A stretch of 64,000 bases of DNA from Alphaproteobacteria bacterium (GTDB taxonomy: Bacteria > Pseudomonadota > Alphaproteobacteria > UBA6615): positions 62,001 to 126,000 of the forward strand of contig JAJFJA010000042.1 of NCBI GenBank assembly GCA_021774445.1. Direction: 5' to 3'. The notes under the pieces are model-generated. The model did no database searches and was not told the origin of the DNA. It saw nothing but the letters and a program-made list of their open reading frames with translations. Shown in pieces: positions 55,318 to 64,000 of this stretch; position 1 is the first letter of the stretch; each line of letters opens with the position of its first letter. Both the position numbers and the translations under genes were made by a program.

Positions 55318-55994
55318 CAGCTTCCTCCCGCCGCGTTGAATCCTGGCGCGTTCCGGTCGGCGGGCGGGCAACCGTCACCGCCAGGACCAAATGTCACCGG
55401 TTCCTCATCCCAGGCACGATCCAGCGCCGCATGATCGTTCGGGTCTTCGTCGGGCTTGGACAACAGCTCATCGAGTTCCCGTTCATTCGGCTTGGCCCAG
55501 GCCAAACTTTCCAGCGCGGCGAACACATGGGCGTAGACACTGTCGCGTTTGGCCAAGCGCTGGCGCAACGCCGACAGGATGGTCAAGGGCTCGGCCAGCA
55601 GCGCGCAGGCATCAGCGGGCGGTAGCTGGGCAAGGAACTCCAGGAACAGCGGGAGATAGTCGGGCAGTTCCTTGGCGCTGATCGCCAAACCATGTTCGTG
55701 GTACATCTCGGCCAATGTCACCATGGCCTGGCCGCGGTCGCGGGACTCGCCGTGGACATGCTCAAAGAGATGCAAAGAGAGCGCCTTGGAGCGATCGAAC
55801 AACAGCACATAACGTTCCTGCAGATCCATCAACTCGCGGTTGGCAAGCTCATCGAAAAGGCAAGCCAGCGCGGCGATCTCGGCCTGTGGCAGCAGGCCCT
55901 CTTGGACCAAGACATCGGCAAACTCGGGTGCCGCCGCCTGAGTTTCCGATTCAGGATAGGTGAGTAAGGCACTCAAGATCTTGAATGTATGCAT
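55317..55994 (-). CDS. narJ: nitrate reductase molybdenum cofactor assembly chaperone
   Basis: A 225-residue chaperone of the NarJ/DmsD family that inserts the molybdenum cofactor into NarG. It begins MHTFKILSALLTYPESE, typical for NarJ, and contains LFDRSKALSLHLFEHVHGESRDRGQAMVTLAEMY (condensed), the family core. The start at 55994 is one base after the narH stop; the longer open frame upstream lies inside narH. Confidence 0.94.
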   Translation of the reverse strand: MHTFKILSALLTYPESETQAAAPEFADVLVQEGLLPQAEIAALACLFDELANRELMDLQERYVLLFDRSKALSLHLFEHVHGESRDRGQAMVTLAEMYHEHGLAISAKELPDYLPLFLEFLAQLPPADACALLAEPLTILSALRQRLAKRDSVYAHVFAALESLAWAKPNERELDELLSKPDEDPNDHAALDRAWDEEPVTFGPGGDGCPPADRNAPGFNAAGGS

Positions 55995-55995
55995 G

Positions 55996-57510
55996 CTACT
56001 CCACCTTCGTCGACTTGGCGCCAAGTCCAAACAAATTGGCCCGGCTGACGCCGCCCCCGGAACAGCCATCACCGAAACTGAAACCACAGGATCCGCGCAG
56101 ATCGAAGGCATCTTCCGACGCTTCGCGATGAGCGGTGGGGATGACGAAACGATCCTCATAATTGGCGATGGCCATGACGTGGTACATCTCGTCGACTTGG
56201 GCCTGGGTAAGGCCGACGCGGTCGAGGATCGCGGTGTTGCTTTCCTGATCCACGGTTCTTGCCCGCATGTGGATGCGCATCGCGAGCATGCGTTCGAGAG
56301 CCTGGACGACCGGTGCCTCCTCACCCGCGGTCAGCATGTTGGCGAGGTAGCGCACCGGGATGCGTAAGGAGCGAACGTCGGGCAATTCGTTCTCCAGGCC
56401 AATGTGGCCGTTTTCTGCCGCCGATTGGATCGGCGACAGGGGCGGCACATACCAAACCATGGGCAGCGTGCGGTACTCCGGATGCAGCGGAAAGGCTACG
56501 CGCCAGTCAATCGCCATCTTGTAGACCGGCGATTTCTTGGCAGCGTCGAGCCACGCCTCGGGGATGCCGTCGCGACGCGCTTGCGCCTGGATCTCAGGAT
56601 CATGGGGATCGAGAAATATGGAGAGCTGGGCTTCATAAAGGTCCTGCTCATCGGCGGCGCTGGCCGCTTCTTCGATACGGTCGGCGTCATAGAGCAGCAC
56701 GCCGAGATAACGAATGCGTCCGACGCAGGTCTCAGAGCAGACGGTCGGTTGCCCCTCCTCCAGCCGCGGATAGCAGAAGATGCATTTCTCCGATTTCCCG
56801 GACTGCCAATTGTAATAGATCTTCTTGTACGGGCAGGCCGAGACGCACATGCGCCAGCCGCGACATTTGTCCTGGTCGATGAGGACAACACCGTCCTCTT
56901 CGCGCTTGTAGATGGCGCCGGACGGACAGGACGCGACGCAGCTTGGGTTCAGGCAGTGTTCGCACAGCCTGGGCAAATACATCATGAAGGTGTTTTCGAA
57001 CTGGCCGTAGATGTCCTTCTGGATGTCGTCGAAGTTCTTGTCCTTACCGCGCTTCTCGAACTCGCCGCCGAGGATCTCCTCCCAGTTGGGACCGCCCTGC
57101 ACCTTCTCCATGCGCTCGCCGGAAATCAGCGAACGCGGCCTGGCCGTCGGTGGCGCCTCCATCTCCGGCGCCTTGTGCAGGTGTTCGTAGTCGAAGGTAA
57201 ACGGCTCGTAATAGTCGTCGATCTCCGGCAGGTTCGGATTGGCGAAGAGTTTGGCAAGGATCTTCAGCTTGCCGCCGATCTTCGGCTCGAGCTTGCCGTC
57301 GGCGCGGCGGCGCCAACCGCCCTGCCACTGTTCCTGGTCTTCCCAGTTGTTGGGGTAACCGACGCCGGGCTTGGTCTCGACATTGTTGAACCAGGCGTAT
57401 TCGACGCCCTCGCGCGATGTCCAGACGTTCTTGCAGGTCACCGAACAAGTGTGACAGCCAATGCATTTGTCGAGGTTCAGCACCATGCCGACTTGCGCAC
57501 GGATTTTCAT
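55996..57510 (-). CDS. narH: respiratory nitrate reductase beta subunit
   Basis: A 504-residue iron-sulfur subunit carrying three [4Fe-4S] and one [3Fe-4S] cluster. First set C16, C19, C22, C26 in CIGCHTCSVTC; second in CEHCLNPSCVASCPSG; third in CRGWRMCVSACP, where tryptophan replaces one cysteine, the mark of the [3Fe-4S] cluster; last in CIFCYPRLEEGQPTVCSETC. The ATG at 57510 overlaps the narG stop (ATGA). Confidence 0.97.
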   Translation of the reverse strand: MKIRAQVGMVLNLDKCIGCHTCSVTCKNVWTSREGVEYAWFNNVETKPGVGYPNNWEDQEQWQGGWRRRADGKLEPKIGGKLKILAKLFANPNLPEIDDYYEPFTFDYEHLHKAPEMEAPPTARPRSLISGERMEKVQGGPNWEEILGGEFEKRGKDKNFDDIQKDIYGQFENTFMMYLPRLCEHCLNPSCVASCPSGAIYKREEDGVVLIDQDKCRGWRMCVSACPYKKIYYNWQSGKSEKCIFCYPRLEEGQPTVCSETCVGRIRYLGVLLYDADRIEEAASAADEQDLYEAQLSIFLDPHDPEIQAQARRDGIPEAWLDAAKKSPVYKMAIDWRVAFPLHPEYRTLPMVWYVPPLSPIQSAAENGHIGLENELPDVRSLRIPVRYLANMLTAGEEAPVVQALERMLAMRIHMRARTVDQESNTAILDRVGLTQAQVDEMYHVMAIANYEDRFVIPTAHREASEDAFDLRGSCGFSFGDGCSGGGVSRANLFGLGAKSTKVE

Positions 57511-60500
57511 TCGGCTGCCTCCAGCTTTGATTGCGGGGCCGGCCGGTCGAGCCAATCCACCTGGTTCATTTTGCGCATGATGACGAACTCGTCGCGGTTG
57601 GAGCCCACCGTGCCGTAATAGTTGAAACCGTAACTCTGCTGGGCATAACCGCCGATCATGTGGGTCGGCTTGGTGACGGCGCGGGTGACCGAGTTGTGGA
57701 TGCCGCCGCGACTGCCGGTAATCTCCGAACCGGGTACGTTCACGATCTTCTCCTGGGCGTGATACATCATGGTCATGCCCTGGGGGATGCGCTGGCTGAC
57801 CACGGCCCGGGCCACCAGGGCGCCGTTGGCGTTGAAGGCCTCGATCCAGTCATTGTCGACGATGCCGGCCTGTTTGGCGTCAATCTCGCTGATCCAGACG
57901 ATCGGCCCGCCGCGCGACAGGGTGAGCATCAGCAGGTTGTCGGTGTAAGTGCTGTGGATGCCCCATTTCTGATGGGGGGTGATGAAATTCAGCACGATCT
58001 CGTGGTTGCCATTGCTGCGCTGGTTGAGCATCGGCTTGATAGTTTTGGTATCGATAGGCGGTTTGTAGACGCAAAGTTGCTCGCCAAACGCGCGCATCCA
58101 GAGATGATCCTGGTAGAGCTGCTGACGGCCGCTGAGGGTGCGCCAGGGGATCAGCTCGTGAACATTGGTGTAGCCGGCGGTATAGCTGACATGTTCGGAC
58201 TCCAAACCGGACCAGATCGGCGATGAGATGATCTTGCGCGGCTGGGCCTGGACGTCGCGAAAACGCAACTTCTCGTCCTCGCGCGGCAGCGCCAGATGGG
58301 CATGCTCACGGCCGGTGGCCTTGCTGAGGGATTGCCATGCCTTGACCGCAACCTGGCCGTTGGTCTCCGGGGCCAAGGTCAAGATCACTTCGGTGGCGTC
58401 GATATCGGTCTCGATACGCGGCATGCCTTGGCTGACGCCCGGTTCGGTCACGATGCCATTGAGGGCACCGAGCGAGGTTACCTCGTCCTCGGTATTCCAG
58501 GCCATGCCCTTGCCACCATTACCGAGCTTATTCATCAGCGGCCCAAGGGCGGTGAAACGCTTGTAGACATTGGGATAGTCGCGTTCGACCACGGCGACGG
58601 CGGGCATGGTCTTGCCGGGTACCGGCTCGGTGTCGCCGCGCTTCCAATCGGCGACGTCGTAGGGCTGGGCCAGCTCCGCCGCGGTGTCATGGAGGATGGG
58701 CACCAGGACCACATCCTGCTCCTTGCCCAACTCACCCTCGGCTACCTCGGAGAAAGCCTTGGCGATGCCCTTATAGATGTCCCAATCGCTGCGGCACTCC
58801 CAAACCGGATCAATGGCGCTGCTTAGGGGATGAATGAAAGGATGCATGTCGGAGGTGTTGAGGTCGTTCTTCTCGTACCAAGTGGCGGTGGGCAGAACGA
58901 TGTCGGAATACAGGCAAGTGGTGGACATGCGGAAGTCGAGGGTGACCAGAAGGTCGAGTTTGCCTTCCGGTGCCTCGTCATGCCAAGCGACCTCCTGGGG
59001 CTTGGTGCCATCGGTGGCGCCCAAATCCTTGCCCTGCACACCATGTTTGGTGCCGAGCAAATGCTTGAGGAAATACTCGTGCCCCTTGCCGCTCGACCCA
59101 AGGAGGTTGGAGCGCCAGACGAAAAGGTTGCGGGGGAAGTTCTCCGGATCGTCGGGGTCTTCGGACGCGAAAGCGACGTCGCCGCTCTTGAGTTGATCCA
59201 CCAGGTAATCGGCGGGCGGCTTGCCCGCCGCGTCGGCGGCGGCGGCGATCTTCAGCGGGTTGGTGTTGAGCTGGGGTGCGGACGGCAACCAGCCCATGCG
59301 CTCGGCACGGACATTATAGTCGATGAGGCTGCCGCTCCAATCGCCGTCGGGGGCGGTCGGCGACAAAATCTCGTCGATGGAGAGGCTCTCGTAACGCCAC
59401 TGATCGGTGTGGGCATACCAGAAGGATGTTGAGTTCATGTGTCGTGGCGGACGATTCCAATCCAGCGCGAAGGCCAGGGGCAACCAACCGGTTTGCGGCC
59501 GCAGTTTCTCCTGGCCGACATAGTGTGACCAACCGCCGCCGGATTGGCCGACGCAACCGCACATCACCAGCATGTTGATGATGCCGCGGTAGATCATATC
59601 CATATGGTACCAGTGGTTCAGCCCAGCGCCGACGATGACCATGGACCGACCCTTGGTCTTGTCCGCATTCTCGGCGAAGGCGCGGGCGACGGCGATGACC
59701 TGCTCCGCCGGCACGCCGGTGATGCGCTCCTGCCATTTCGGCGTGTAGGGAATGTCGTCGTCGAACGAGTTAGCGACGTTGTCGCCGCCGAGACCACGGG
59801 CGACACCGTAGTTGGCGACGAACAAATCGAAGACGGTGGTGACGTAGGCCTCACCATCTTTCAGCGCGATGGTCTTGACCGGGATATTGCGGTTCAACAC
59901 GTCGGCATGGTCGGTACCGGCGAAGAAGTCATGTTTATTGTTGCCGAAGTAAGGGAAGGCGACGGGCACGACTTCGTCGCGATCGTGGATCAGGGTTAGC
60001 GCCAAGTCGGAATCGGCGCCGTCCGCCGTGCGTTCCTCAAGGTTCCACTTGCCCTGCTCACCCCAACGAAAGCCAATGGAGCCGTTGGGCACGACGATCT
60101 GCTTGGTCTTGTCGTCAAAGGCGACGGTCTTCCATGCCGGGTTGTTTTCCTGCCCCAGGCCATCGACGAAATCGTCGGCACGCAGTAGGCGCTCGGGCAC
60201 CAAGGCGTCGCCTTTCTTGACCAGGCGAACGAGCAATGGGAAGTCGGAGTATTGCCGGCAATAGTCTTGGAAATAGTCACTCTGCTTGTCGATGTGGAAG
60301 TCGCGCAGGATGACATGCCCCATGGCCATGGCGAGGGCAGCGTCGGTGCCCTGCTTGGGGTGAATCCAGACATCGCCGAATTTCGCCGCCTCGCTGTAAT
60401 CCGGTGAGACCACGACCGCTTTGGCACCCTTGTAACGTACCTCGGTCAAGAAGTGCGCGTCGGGGGTACGGGTCTGCGGGACGTTGGAACCCCACAGCAT

Positions 60501-61247
60501 GAGGAAGCTCGAATTGTACCAATCGGCAGACTCGGGTACGTCGGTCTGCTCGCCCCAGGTCTGTGGCGACGCCGGCGGCAGATCGCAATACCAGTCGTAA
60601 AAGCTCAAGCAGACGCCGCCGATCAAGGAGAGATAGCGGGTGCCGGCGGCATAAGAGACCATGGACATGGCCGGGATCGGCGAAAATCCGGCAACGCGAT
60701 CGGGGCCGTAGCGCTTGATGGTGTAGGCATTGGCGGCGGCGACGATCTCGTTAACTTCATCCCAAACCGCGCGCACGAAACCGCCCTGGCCACGGACCTG
60801 CTTATAGGAGTCACTTTTCGATGAGTCTTCGACGATGGAGCGCCATGCCTCGACGGGCGACATGGACGCGCGGGCCTCGCGCCATAACCGCATGAGGCGG
60901 CTGCGGACCAACGGGTATTTCAGGCGATTGCCGCTATAGATATACCAGGAGTAGCTGGCGCCGCGAGAACACCCGCGGGGCTCGTGGTTCGGCATGTCGG
61001 GCCGCGTGCGCGGGTAATCGGTCTGCTGAGTTTCCCAAGTGACAATGCCGCCTTTGACGTAGATTTTCCAGCTGCAGGAGCCGGTGCAGTTTACGCCGTG
61101 GGTGGAGCGGACGATCTTGTCGTGGGCCCAGCGCTGACGATAGGCGTTCTCCCAACTGCGATCCTCGTTGGTGACGATGCCGTGGCCTTGGGAAAACGTC
61201 CCAATGTCCTTTTTGAAGAAGGCGAGACGGTCGAGAAAGTGGCTCAT
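57507..61247 (-). CDS. narG: respiratory nitrate reductase alpha (catalytic) subunit
   Basis: The 1246-residue molybdenum-bis-MGD subunit reduces nitrate to nitrite at the cytoplasmic side; length equals E. coli NarG (1247). The FS0 cluster ligands are H50, C54, C58 and C93 (HGVNCTGSCSWKIYVK, RGCSRGASYSW), including the diagnostic histidine. The molybdenum-ligand aspartate is D222 in FYDWYCDLPPASP. No twin-arginine signal is present, as expected for NarG facing the cytoplasm. It heads narGHJI and follows narK2. Confidence 0.97.
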   Translation of the reverse strand: MSHFLDRLAFFKKDIGTFSQGHGIVTNEDRSWENAYRQRWAHDKIVRSTHGVNCTGSCSWKIYVKGGIVTWETQQTDYPRTRPDMPNHEPRGCSRGASYSWYIYSGNRLKYPLVRSRLMRLWREARASMSPVEAWRSIVEDSSKSDSYKQVRGQGGFVRAVWDEVNEIVAAANAYTIKRYGPDRVAGFSPIPAMSMVSYAAGTRYLSLIGGVCLSFYDWYCDLPPASPQTWGEQTDVPESADWYNSSFLMLWGSNVPQTRTPDAHFLTEVRYKGAKAVVVSPDYSEAAKFGDVWIHPKQGTDAALAMAMGHVILRDFHIDKQSDYFQDYCRQYSDFPLLVRLVKKGDALVPERLLRADDFVDGLGQENNPAWKTVAFDDKTKQIVVPNGSIGFRWGEQGKWNLEERTADGADSDLALTLIHDRDEVVPVAFPYFGNNKHDFFAGTDHADVLNRNIPVKTIALKDGEAYVTTVFDLFVANYGVARGLGGDNVANSFDDDIPYTPKWQERITGVPAEQVIAVARAFAENADKTKGRSMVIVGAGLNHWYHMDMIYRGIINMLVMCGCVGQSGGGWSHYVGQEKLRPQTGWLPLAFALDWNRPPRHMNSTSFWYAHTDQWRYESLSIDEILSPTAPDGDWSGSLIDYNVRAERMGWLPSAPQLNTNPLKIAAAADAAGKPPADYLVDQLKSGDVAFASEDPDDPENFPRNLFVWRSNLLGSSGKGHEYFLKHLLGTKHGVQGKDLGATDGTKPQEVAWHDEAPEGKLDLLVTLDFRMSTTCLYSDIVLPTATWYEKNDLNTSDMHPFIHPLSSAIDPVWECRSDWDIYKGIAKAFSEVAEGELGKEQDVVLVPILHDTAAELAQPYDVADWKRGDTEPVPGKTMPAVAVVERDYPNVYKRFTALGPLMNKLGNGGKGMAWNTEDEVTSLGALNGIVTEPGVSQGMPRIETDIDATEVILTLAPETNGQVAVKAWQSLSKATGREHAHLALPREDEKLRFRDVQAQPRKIISSPIWSGLESEHVSYTAGYTNVHELIPWRTLSGRQQLYQDHLWMRAFGEQLCVYKPPIDTKTIKPMLNQRSNGNHEIVLNFITPHQKWGIHSTYTDNLLMLTLSRGGPIVWISEIDAKQAGIVDNDWIEAFNANGALVARAVVSQRIPQGMTMMYHAQEKIVNVPGSEITGSRGGIHNSVTRAVTKPTHMIGGYAQQSYGFNYYGTVGSNRDEFVIMRKMNQVDWLDRPAPQSKLEAAE

Positions 61248-61272
61248 GGTCGGGCTCTCACTATTCGCGGGA

Positions 61273-62640
61273 TCAGCAGCGGATTTCGGCGTTGCGACGG
61301 GCGTAGAACCACCAAGTGACGGCAGTGCAGGTCACGTAGAAAATAATGAACGCCCATAACGCCGCTTCGGGGCCGCCGGTGCTCGAGATCGACGTGCCAT
61401 AGCTCTTCGGAATGAAGAAGGCGCCGTAAGCGGCGATCGCCGACGTGAAGCCGATGGTCGCGGCCGCTTCCTTGTCAGCGGAGCGTCGGATGGTCTCTTC
61501 ATCCCCGCCACCGTTGAGACGTTGCGCTTCCTTCAGGAAGATCACGGGGATCATCTGAAACGTCGACGCGTTGCCGATCCCGGTCGCGAGAAACAGGACC
61601 ATGAACATGGCGAAGAAACCCCAGAACGCGCCTGACTGCTCCTTGATGCCAAGGAAATAGAGCACGCCGAGAACAGCGGCGATCATCAGCACGAACATCC
61701 ACAAGGTCACGCGGCCGCCGCCATATTTGTCGGAGACCCAGCCGGTCGCGGCGCGGCTAAGGGCGCCGACGAGCGGACCGAGGAAGACAAACCGCAAGGC
61801 ATCGGCTTCAGGGAACTGGGTGGTGGCGAGCAGTGGGAAACCGGCGGAATAACCGATGAAGGATCCGAAAGTGCCGGTGTAGAGCCAGCACATGATCCAA
61901 TTGTGCTTGCGCTTGAAGATCACCGCCTGATCGCTGAAAGATGCTTGCGCATCGGCAATGTCATTCATGCCGAACCAAGCCGCGATCGCCGCGACGGCAA
62001 CGAACGGCACCCAAATGAAGCCGGCGTTCTGGAGCCATAATTGCCCACCGTCGCTCAGGGTCTGCGGCGCACCCCCGAGCGTGCCGAACACGGCCGCGGT
62101 GATGACAAGTGGGACGGTGAACTGCATGACGCTGACGCCGGCATTGCCGAGCCCGGCATTAAGGGCCAGCGCATTACCCTTCTGGGCCTTGGGATAGAAA
62201 AAGCTGATATTGGCCATGGAGGAGGCGAAGTTGCCGCCGCCGAGGCCGCAGAGCAGTGCCAGAGCGACAAAAACCCAATACGGGGTCGCGGGATTCTGGA
62301 CCGCGAAACCGATGCCTAGGGCTGGAAACAGCAGTGACGCCGTGCTCAACGCCGTCCATCTTCGGCCGCCGAAAATCGGCACCATGAACGAGTAGAAGAT
62401 GCGCAATGTGGCACCAGACAAACCGGGCAGCGCGGCAAGCCAAAATAGCTGACCGGTGGAATAGGCAAAGCCGATCGCCGGCAGTTTCGCCACCACGACG
62501 CTCCACACCAGCCAGACCGAGAAGGCGAGGAGCAGGGCGGGAATCGAGATCCAAAGGTTGCGCCTGGCAACACGACGGCCTTGGTCCTGCCAAAAGGTGG
62601 AATCTTCCGGCTGCCACTGAGTGAGGACATGGGGTGACAT
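61273..62640 (-). CDS. narK: nitrate/nitrite transporter, NarK2 type
   Basis: A 455-residue major-facilitator protein with 12 helices. Nitrate-signature segments are GNFASSMANISFFYPKAQKGNALALNAGLGNAGVSVMQF (condensed) and, in the second half, GIGNASTFQMIPVIF. The first is the NNP motif of nitrate porters. The ATG at 62640 is preceded by GAAGGAG; a TTG at 62658 is in frame but overlaps the upstream gene. It begins 14 bases after the first transporter and probably exchanges nitrate for nitrite during respiration. Confidence 0.93.
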   Translation of the reverse strand: MSPHVLTQWQPEDSTFWQDQGRRVARRNLWISIPALLLAFSVWLVWSVVVAKLPAIGFAYSTGQLFWLAALPGLSGATLRIFYSFMVPIFGGRRWTALSTASLLFPALGIGFAVQNPATPYWVFVALALLCGLGGGNFASSMANISFFYPKAQKGNALALNAGLGNAGVSVMQFTVPLVITAAVFGTLGGAPQTLSDGGQLWLQNAGFIWVPFVAVAAIAAWFGMNDIADAQASFSDQAVIFKRKHNWIMCWLYTGTFGSFIGYSAGFPLLATTQFPEADALRFVFLGPLVGALSRAATGWVSDKYGGGRVTLWMFVLMIAAVLGVLYFLGIKEQSGAFWGFFAMFMVLFLATGIGNASTFQMIPVIFLKEAQRLNGGGDEETIRRSADKEAAATIGFTSAIAAYGAFFIPKSYGTSISSTGGPEAALWAFIIFYVTCTAVTWWFYARRNAEIRC

Positions 62641-62654
62641 ATGATCGCTCTCCT

Positions 62655-63992
62655 TCAAGCCTGCTCAGCGCGAGCCGTGTGGTGAGATTGGTGAATGGAG
62701 GCCATCTCAGGCAATTCCGGCAACGCCTGCAGTTCCGGCACGCGTGTCCGCTCCATGTGGCGGATGGTGAAGTGCATCCAGATGAGCGCAACTGAGACTA
62801 GCACGAACAGCAGCATAAAGCAGCTTGTCCAGACGCCGATCAAGTCGTTCATGACGCCGAAGGAAATCGGCAGGACGAAGCCGCCAAGGCCGCCGATCAT
62901 GCCGACAAGACCACCGACCGCTCCGACATGGTCGGGGTAGTAGACCGGAATGTGCTTGTAGACGGCCGCCTTACCCAAGGACATGAAGAAGCCGAGGAGA
63001 ACCGTCAGGATCACGAATGGGACAAGGCCGATGGTGATGTTGAACTGGATCGGCCCGGTAATGCCCTGCACCGTGTATTCGGTCGCCGGATAGCTGAGCA
63101 GAAAACATGCCATGCCAGAGGCGATGAAGGTCCAGTACATGACGGCGCGGGCGCCGAAGCGATCAGACAGCCAACCGCCCAGCGCCCGGAAGATGGACCC
63201 AGGAAGGGCATAGGCCGCCGCAAGCATACCCGCCGTCCTCAGGTCGAGGCCGTAGACCCCGACGTAATAGCGAGGCAGCCACAGAGCCAAGGCTACGAAG
63301 GCGCCGAAGACGAAGAAGTAATAAAGCGAGAAGCGCCAGACCTGCAGCTTCTGCAGCGGCTCAAGCTGCGACAGAGTTTTGCGCGGCCTTTCATTGCGCG
63401 TGCGGCGCGTCACGGTAGCCGGGTCGGTTTTCGTGGTGAGCGCAAAAACGATCGCGGTAAGGAACAGGATTACCGCATAAATCTGGGCCGCCGATTGCCA
63501 ACCAAAACTGACGACCAGGAAAGGGGCGCCAAAGTTGGTGACGGCAGCGCCGACGTTGCCCATGCCGAAAATGCCGAGGGCCGTGCCCTGACGGGTATTG
63601 TCGTACCATCTGGATACGTAGGCGATGCCAACCGCAAAGGAGCCGCCCGCAAGGCCGACGCCGAGCGCGGCGACGAGCAACATTCCGTAGGTCTCAACCG
63701 TGGACAGCAGCCATACGGCAACGGACGTGGCAATCATCACGAGTGTGAAGACTAACCGGCCGCCATATTGGTCGGTCCAGACGCCGAGGAATATGCGGCT
63801 TAGCGAACCGGTTAGAATCGGCGTCGCGACGAGAATGCCGAACTGTGTGTCGCTTAGCCCAAGCTCCTGCTTGATACGCACACCGATGATCGAGAATATC
63901 GTCCAAACGGCAAAGCACGCGGTGAACGCGATCGTACTCGCCCCCAGAGCACGCTGTTGCTGGGCGGGGGTTACTCCGGTGAGGTCATGCAT
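62655..63992 (-). CDS. narK: nitrate transporter, NarK1 type
   Basis: A 445-residue major-facilitator protein with 12 helices. Nitrate-signature segments are GLAGGSFAVGIAYVSRWYDNTRQGTALGIFGMGNVGAAVTNF (condensed) and GKAAVYKHIPVYYPDHVGAVGGLVGMIGGLGGFVLP (condensed) in the second half. This type is thought to bring nitrate in with protons. It is the first visible gene of the nar operon; the start ATG at 63992 lies 8 bases from the window edge, so a longer N-terminus or upstream regulator cannot be excluded. Confidence 0.92.
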   Translation of the reverse strand: MHDLTGVTPAQQQRALGASTIAFTACFAVWTIFSIIGVRIKQELGLSDTQFGILVATPILTGSLSRIFLGVWTDQYGGRLVFTLVMIATSVAVWLLSTVETYGMLLVAALGVGLAGGSFAVGIAYVSRWYDNTRQGTALGIFGMGNVGAAVTNFGAPFLVVSFGWQSAAQIYAVILFLTAIVFALTTKTDPATVTRRTRNERPRKTLSQLEPLQKLQVWRFSLYYFFVFGAFVALALWLPRYYVGVYGLDLRTAGMLAAAYALPGSIFRALGGWLSDRFGARAVMYWTFIASGMACFLLSYPATEYTVQGITGPIQFNITIGLVPFVILTVLLGFFMSLGKAAVYKHIPVYYPDHVGAVGGLVGMIGGLGGFVLPISFGVMNDLIGVWTSCFMLLFVLVSVALIWMHFTIRHMERTRVPELQALPELPEMASIHQSHHTARAEQA

Positions 63993-64000
63993 CTGGTGGG

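Noticed and set aside
57507..61247. NarZ-type second nitrate reductase or nitrite oxidoreductase instead of NarG
   Set aside because: The operon has narJ and narI with all four heme ligands and two NarK genes, and the length and FS0 ligands match NarG.

Overview
The window is high-GC, densely coded bacterial chromosome. Gene families and layout suggest an alphaproteobacterium, probably a free-living Rhodospirillales/Rhizobiales-like chemoorganotroph: tripartite tricarboxylate (TTT) and TRAP importers, many GntR-FCD and TetR regulators, SoeABC sulfite oxidation and a respiratory nitrate reductase cluster. No rRNA, recognisable tRNA, CRISPR array, insertion sequence or phage gene was seen. Genus is inference only.

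Layout. (1) 1-4.5 kb: end of a sulfite dehydrogenase operon (soeA 3' end, soeB, soeC), a TauE-type anion exporter and a gamma-glutamyltransferase-like enzyme. (2) 4.8-13.6 kb: methylmalonate-semialdehyde dehydrogenase, flavin reductase, an orphan AceE/transketolase-like 2-oxoacid dehydrogenase E1, a candidate structured small RNA with a consensus -10 box, a small zinc-ribbon protein, a methyltransferase, a class III aminotransferase and an Fpg/Nei glycosylase. (3) 13.6-19.8 kb: a GntR-controlled operon joining a Cys/Met-type PLP enzyme to a complete CUT1 sugar-type ABC importer. (4) 19.8-22 kb: small membrane or secreted proteins and a TPR protein. (5) 22-34 kb: a large catabolic island with a TTT importer, two Gfo/Idh dehydrogenases, a TIM-barrel isomerase, an enolase-superfamily enzyme, two DapA-type aldolase/dehydratases, a PhyH dioxygenase, and TetR and GntR regulators. 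A perfect 44-bp palindrome in front of one dehydrogenase shares its core with a palindrome in front of the TTT operon, which suggests one TetR regulon. (6) 34-45 kb: a single-chain double ABC exporter, a DUF2786-like protein, a decayed TPR-glycosyltransferase gene, a divergent FAH-hydrolase/enolase-superfamily pair, and an envelope-stress-like block (His/Arg/Tyr-rich secreted protein, glycine-zipper lipoprotein, histidine kinase, response regulator, PepSY protein) with shared direct-repeat boxes. (7) 45-54.5 kb: GST, alpha/beta hydrolase, hydroxyproline-epimerase-like racemase, a GntR-controlled TRAP importer with a creatininase-family amidohydrolase, M20 peptidase and NagA. (8) 54.6-64 kb: narK1-narK2-narGHJI on the minus strand for nitrate uptake and anaerobic nitrate respiration.

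How the genes work together. Respiratory modules lie at both ends: sulfite oxidation on the left and nitrate reduction on the right. In between are several import-plus-catabolism cassettes, each with its own regulator and a palindromic operator candidate. The least explained cassettes are the TTT/Gfo-Idh/DapA/PhyH island and the PLP-lyase/CUT1 operon.
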